NCBI GenBank assembly: GCA_009784935.1
Contig: WQXI01000018.1
Span: 1 to 40,782 of the forward strand
From: Treponema sp.
GTDB taxonomy: Bacteria; Spirochaetota; Spirochaetia; Treponematales; Breznakiellaceae
Direction of reading: 5' to 3'
DNA length: 40,782 bases
Under the pieces are notes generated by a model. That model made no database searches and was not told the DNA's origin. It saw nothing but the letters and a program-made list of their open reading frames with translations. Within the stretch, counting starts at the first letter, position 1. Every line of letters begins with the position of its first letter. Both the position numbers and the translations under genes were made by a program. Of this stretch, positions 39,820 to 40,782 are shown piece after piece.

Positions 39820-40782
39820 AACAATGTACGAAATGCGTGTTACCAGAAACTCATGAAACAATTGAGTTTGACAGTGAAGGTGTCTGTAATATTTGCAGAC
39901 AAGCAGAAATAAAACATGCAGAAGTAGATTGGAAGTCTCGCGGTGAAATGCTTAATAAAATTATCGCCGAATATAGTGGTAAAGGTCCATATGATTGTAT
40001 TCTACCCTATAGCGGCGGAAAAGACAGCGTTTATCAACTATGGTATGTAGTTAAACAATTAAAATTAAAACCTCTAGTTGTTAGATTTGATCATTGGGGT
40101 TACAGACCATTAGTTAATAAAAATAATCATAATATATTTAAAAAACTAGGTGTTGATGTATTACAATTTACACCCAATTGGCTTGTTGTAAAAAAAATTA
40201 TGTTAAAATCTTTGCAAAAAACAGGCGATTTTTGCTGGCATTGCCACACCGGAATATTTGGATATATAATGCAAATATCTGTAAAATTTAATATACCTCT
40301 TGTTATATTTGGAGAATCTCCTGCAGAATACAGAGCATATATTTCTTTTGAACAGATAACCAACTTGGAACAAGGATTGTTTGAAAACATGATAGGTCTT
40401 GGTATTAATAATAATAAAATGTTTTCAATGTTAGAAGGTGAAGTTGATCGCCGAGATTTAATGCCTTATGAATTCCCGTCAAAAGAACAATTAGAAAAAA
40501 TAAATTCTAAAGCGATATGGTTAGGCAATTATATAAAATGGGATACAAAGAAAAATGTAGAAATAATAAAAAATGAATTAGGCTGGCAAGGGCAAAAAGT
40601 AGAAGGTATTCCACCCGAATATGATTATGAAAAAATTGAATGTAAGTGGCAAGGGGTTAGAGATTATTGCAAATTTATTAAAAGAGGTCATGGAAGAACG
40701 AATCATCTTATGTGCATAGATATCAGAGCAGGAAGAATGGATAGAAAAAAAGCTCTGGAATTATGCGATAAATATGATGGAA
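39816..40782 (+). CDS. N-acetyl sugar amidotransferase, PseA/WbpG-like (partial, runs off the window)
   Basis: At least 322 residues are visible and the frame stays open to the end. The N-terminus has four cysteines in two pairs (Cys4 and Cys7, Cys24 and Cys27), a likely zinc site, followed by the PP-loop ATP pyrophosphatase motif PYSGGKDSVY (SGGKDS at 66-71), and CWHCHTG further on. This matches the N-acetyl sugar amidotransferase family that includes PseA of Campylobacter (acetamidino-pseudaminic acid) and WbpG of Pseudomonas, which amidates sugars with ammonia from a HisH-like partner. Its place after pseB-pseC suggests an amidino derivative of a nonulosonic acid. Whether HisH/HisF-type partners follow is not visible. 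Confidence 0.85.
   Translation, partial: MKQCTKCVLPETHETIEFDSEGVCNICRQAEIKHAEVDWKSRGEMLNKIIAEYSGKGPYDCILPYSGGKDSVYQLWYVVKQLKLKPLVVRFDHWGYRPLVNKNNHNIFKKLGVDVLQFTPNWLVVKKIMLKSLQKTGDFCWHCHTGIFGYIMQISVKFNIPLVIFGESPAEYRAYISFEQITNLEQGLFENMIGLGINNNKMFSMLEGEVDRRDLMPYEFPSKEQLEKINSKAIWLGNYIKWDTKKNVEIIKNELGWQGQKVEGIPPEYDYEKIECKWQGVRDYCKFIKRGHGRTNHLMCIDIRAGRMDRKKALELCDKYDG

Noticed and set aside
1-40782. CRISPR arrays, rRNA genes, insertion sequences or transposases
   Set aside because: No regularly spaced repeat series, rRNA-like sequence or transposase/integrase motifs were seen.

Overview
The window looks like a chromosomal segment of a Treponema-type spirochaete. The reasons are the low-GC base composition, a flagellar block in the order flgN-like, flgK, flgL, fliW, csrA (the order I know from treponemes), the periplasmic and outer-membrane proteins with treponemal character, and tightly packed operons joined by ATGA and TAATG overlaps. 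The genus is inferred from gene content. No 16S rRNA or other decisive marker is present.

Layout. (1) 1-4626, plus strand: cysteine synthase, a lipoprotein peptide/solute-binding protein, an HD-domain phosphohydrolase and chorismate synthase. (2) 4636-6394, minus strand: a small DUF6941-like gene that appears to start with ATT, preceded by an acyltransferase. (3) 6498-11029, plus strand: a compact pyrimidine operon pyrB-pyrI-pyrF-pyrK-pyrD-pyrE in which every junction overlaps, followed by an RluA-type pseudouridine synthase bracketed by CACAGAG-type repeats. (4) 11854-18896, minus strand: csrA, fliW, flgL, flgK and a FlgN-like gene behind a sigma-28-like promoter, then a membrane SpoIIE-type phosphatase fused to an anti-sigma-like kinase domain and its STAS partner. 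(5) 18954-19314: tRNA-Arg(UCG) and tRNA-His(GUG), minus strand, separated by about 200 bp of highly structured DNA that carries a copy of the tRNA-His 3' end. (6) 19363-21341, minus strand: a SPOR-domain protein and a small exported protein. (7) 21423-29543, plus strand: a NusG-family antiterminator, a FlaA1/CapD-type nucleotide-sugar dehydratase, a divergent three-subunit molybdenum-hydroxylase set, a possible attenuator leader, aroB and a POTRA/beta-barrel outer-membrane protein. (8) 29553-40782, plus strand: a glycan precursor cluster made of UDP-glucose dehydrogenase (apparent CTG start), a UDP-glucuronate 4-epimerase-like enzyme, a GHMP kinase/uridylyltransferase fusion, an ABC flippase, two toxin-antitoxin-like cassettes, then pseB, pseC and a PseA/WbpG-like amidotransferase that runs off the window.

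How the genes work together. The pyr genes cover aspartate transcarbamylation through UMP, except dihydroorotase; carbamoyl-phosphate synthase is also missing here. The csrA-fliW pair probably couples flagellar assembly to translation of flagellin. The last 11 kb makes sugar nucleotides (UDP-uronic acids and a pseudaminic-type nonulosonate) for a surface glycan or for flagellin glycosylation. The NusG paralogue further upstream is the kind of factor that often controls such operons.

Most interesting features: the tRNA-His 3'-end duplication with a multi-stem element; a 66-bp direct repeat offset by 1080 bp that brackets a toxin-antitoxin-like cassette and carries the 3' end of the ABC gene; a putative attenuator with a 26-codon leader ORF before aroB; two genes with non-canonical starts; a molybdenum hydroxylase lacking family hallmark residues; and the kinase-uridylyltransferase fusion.
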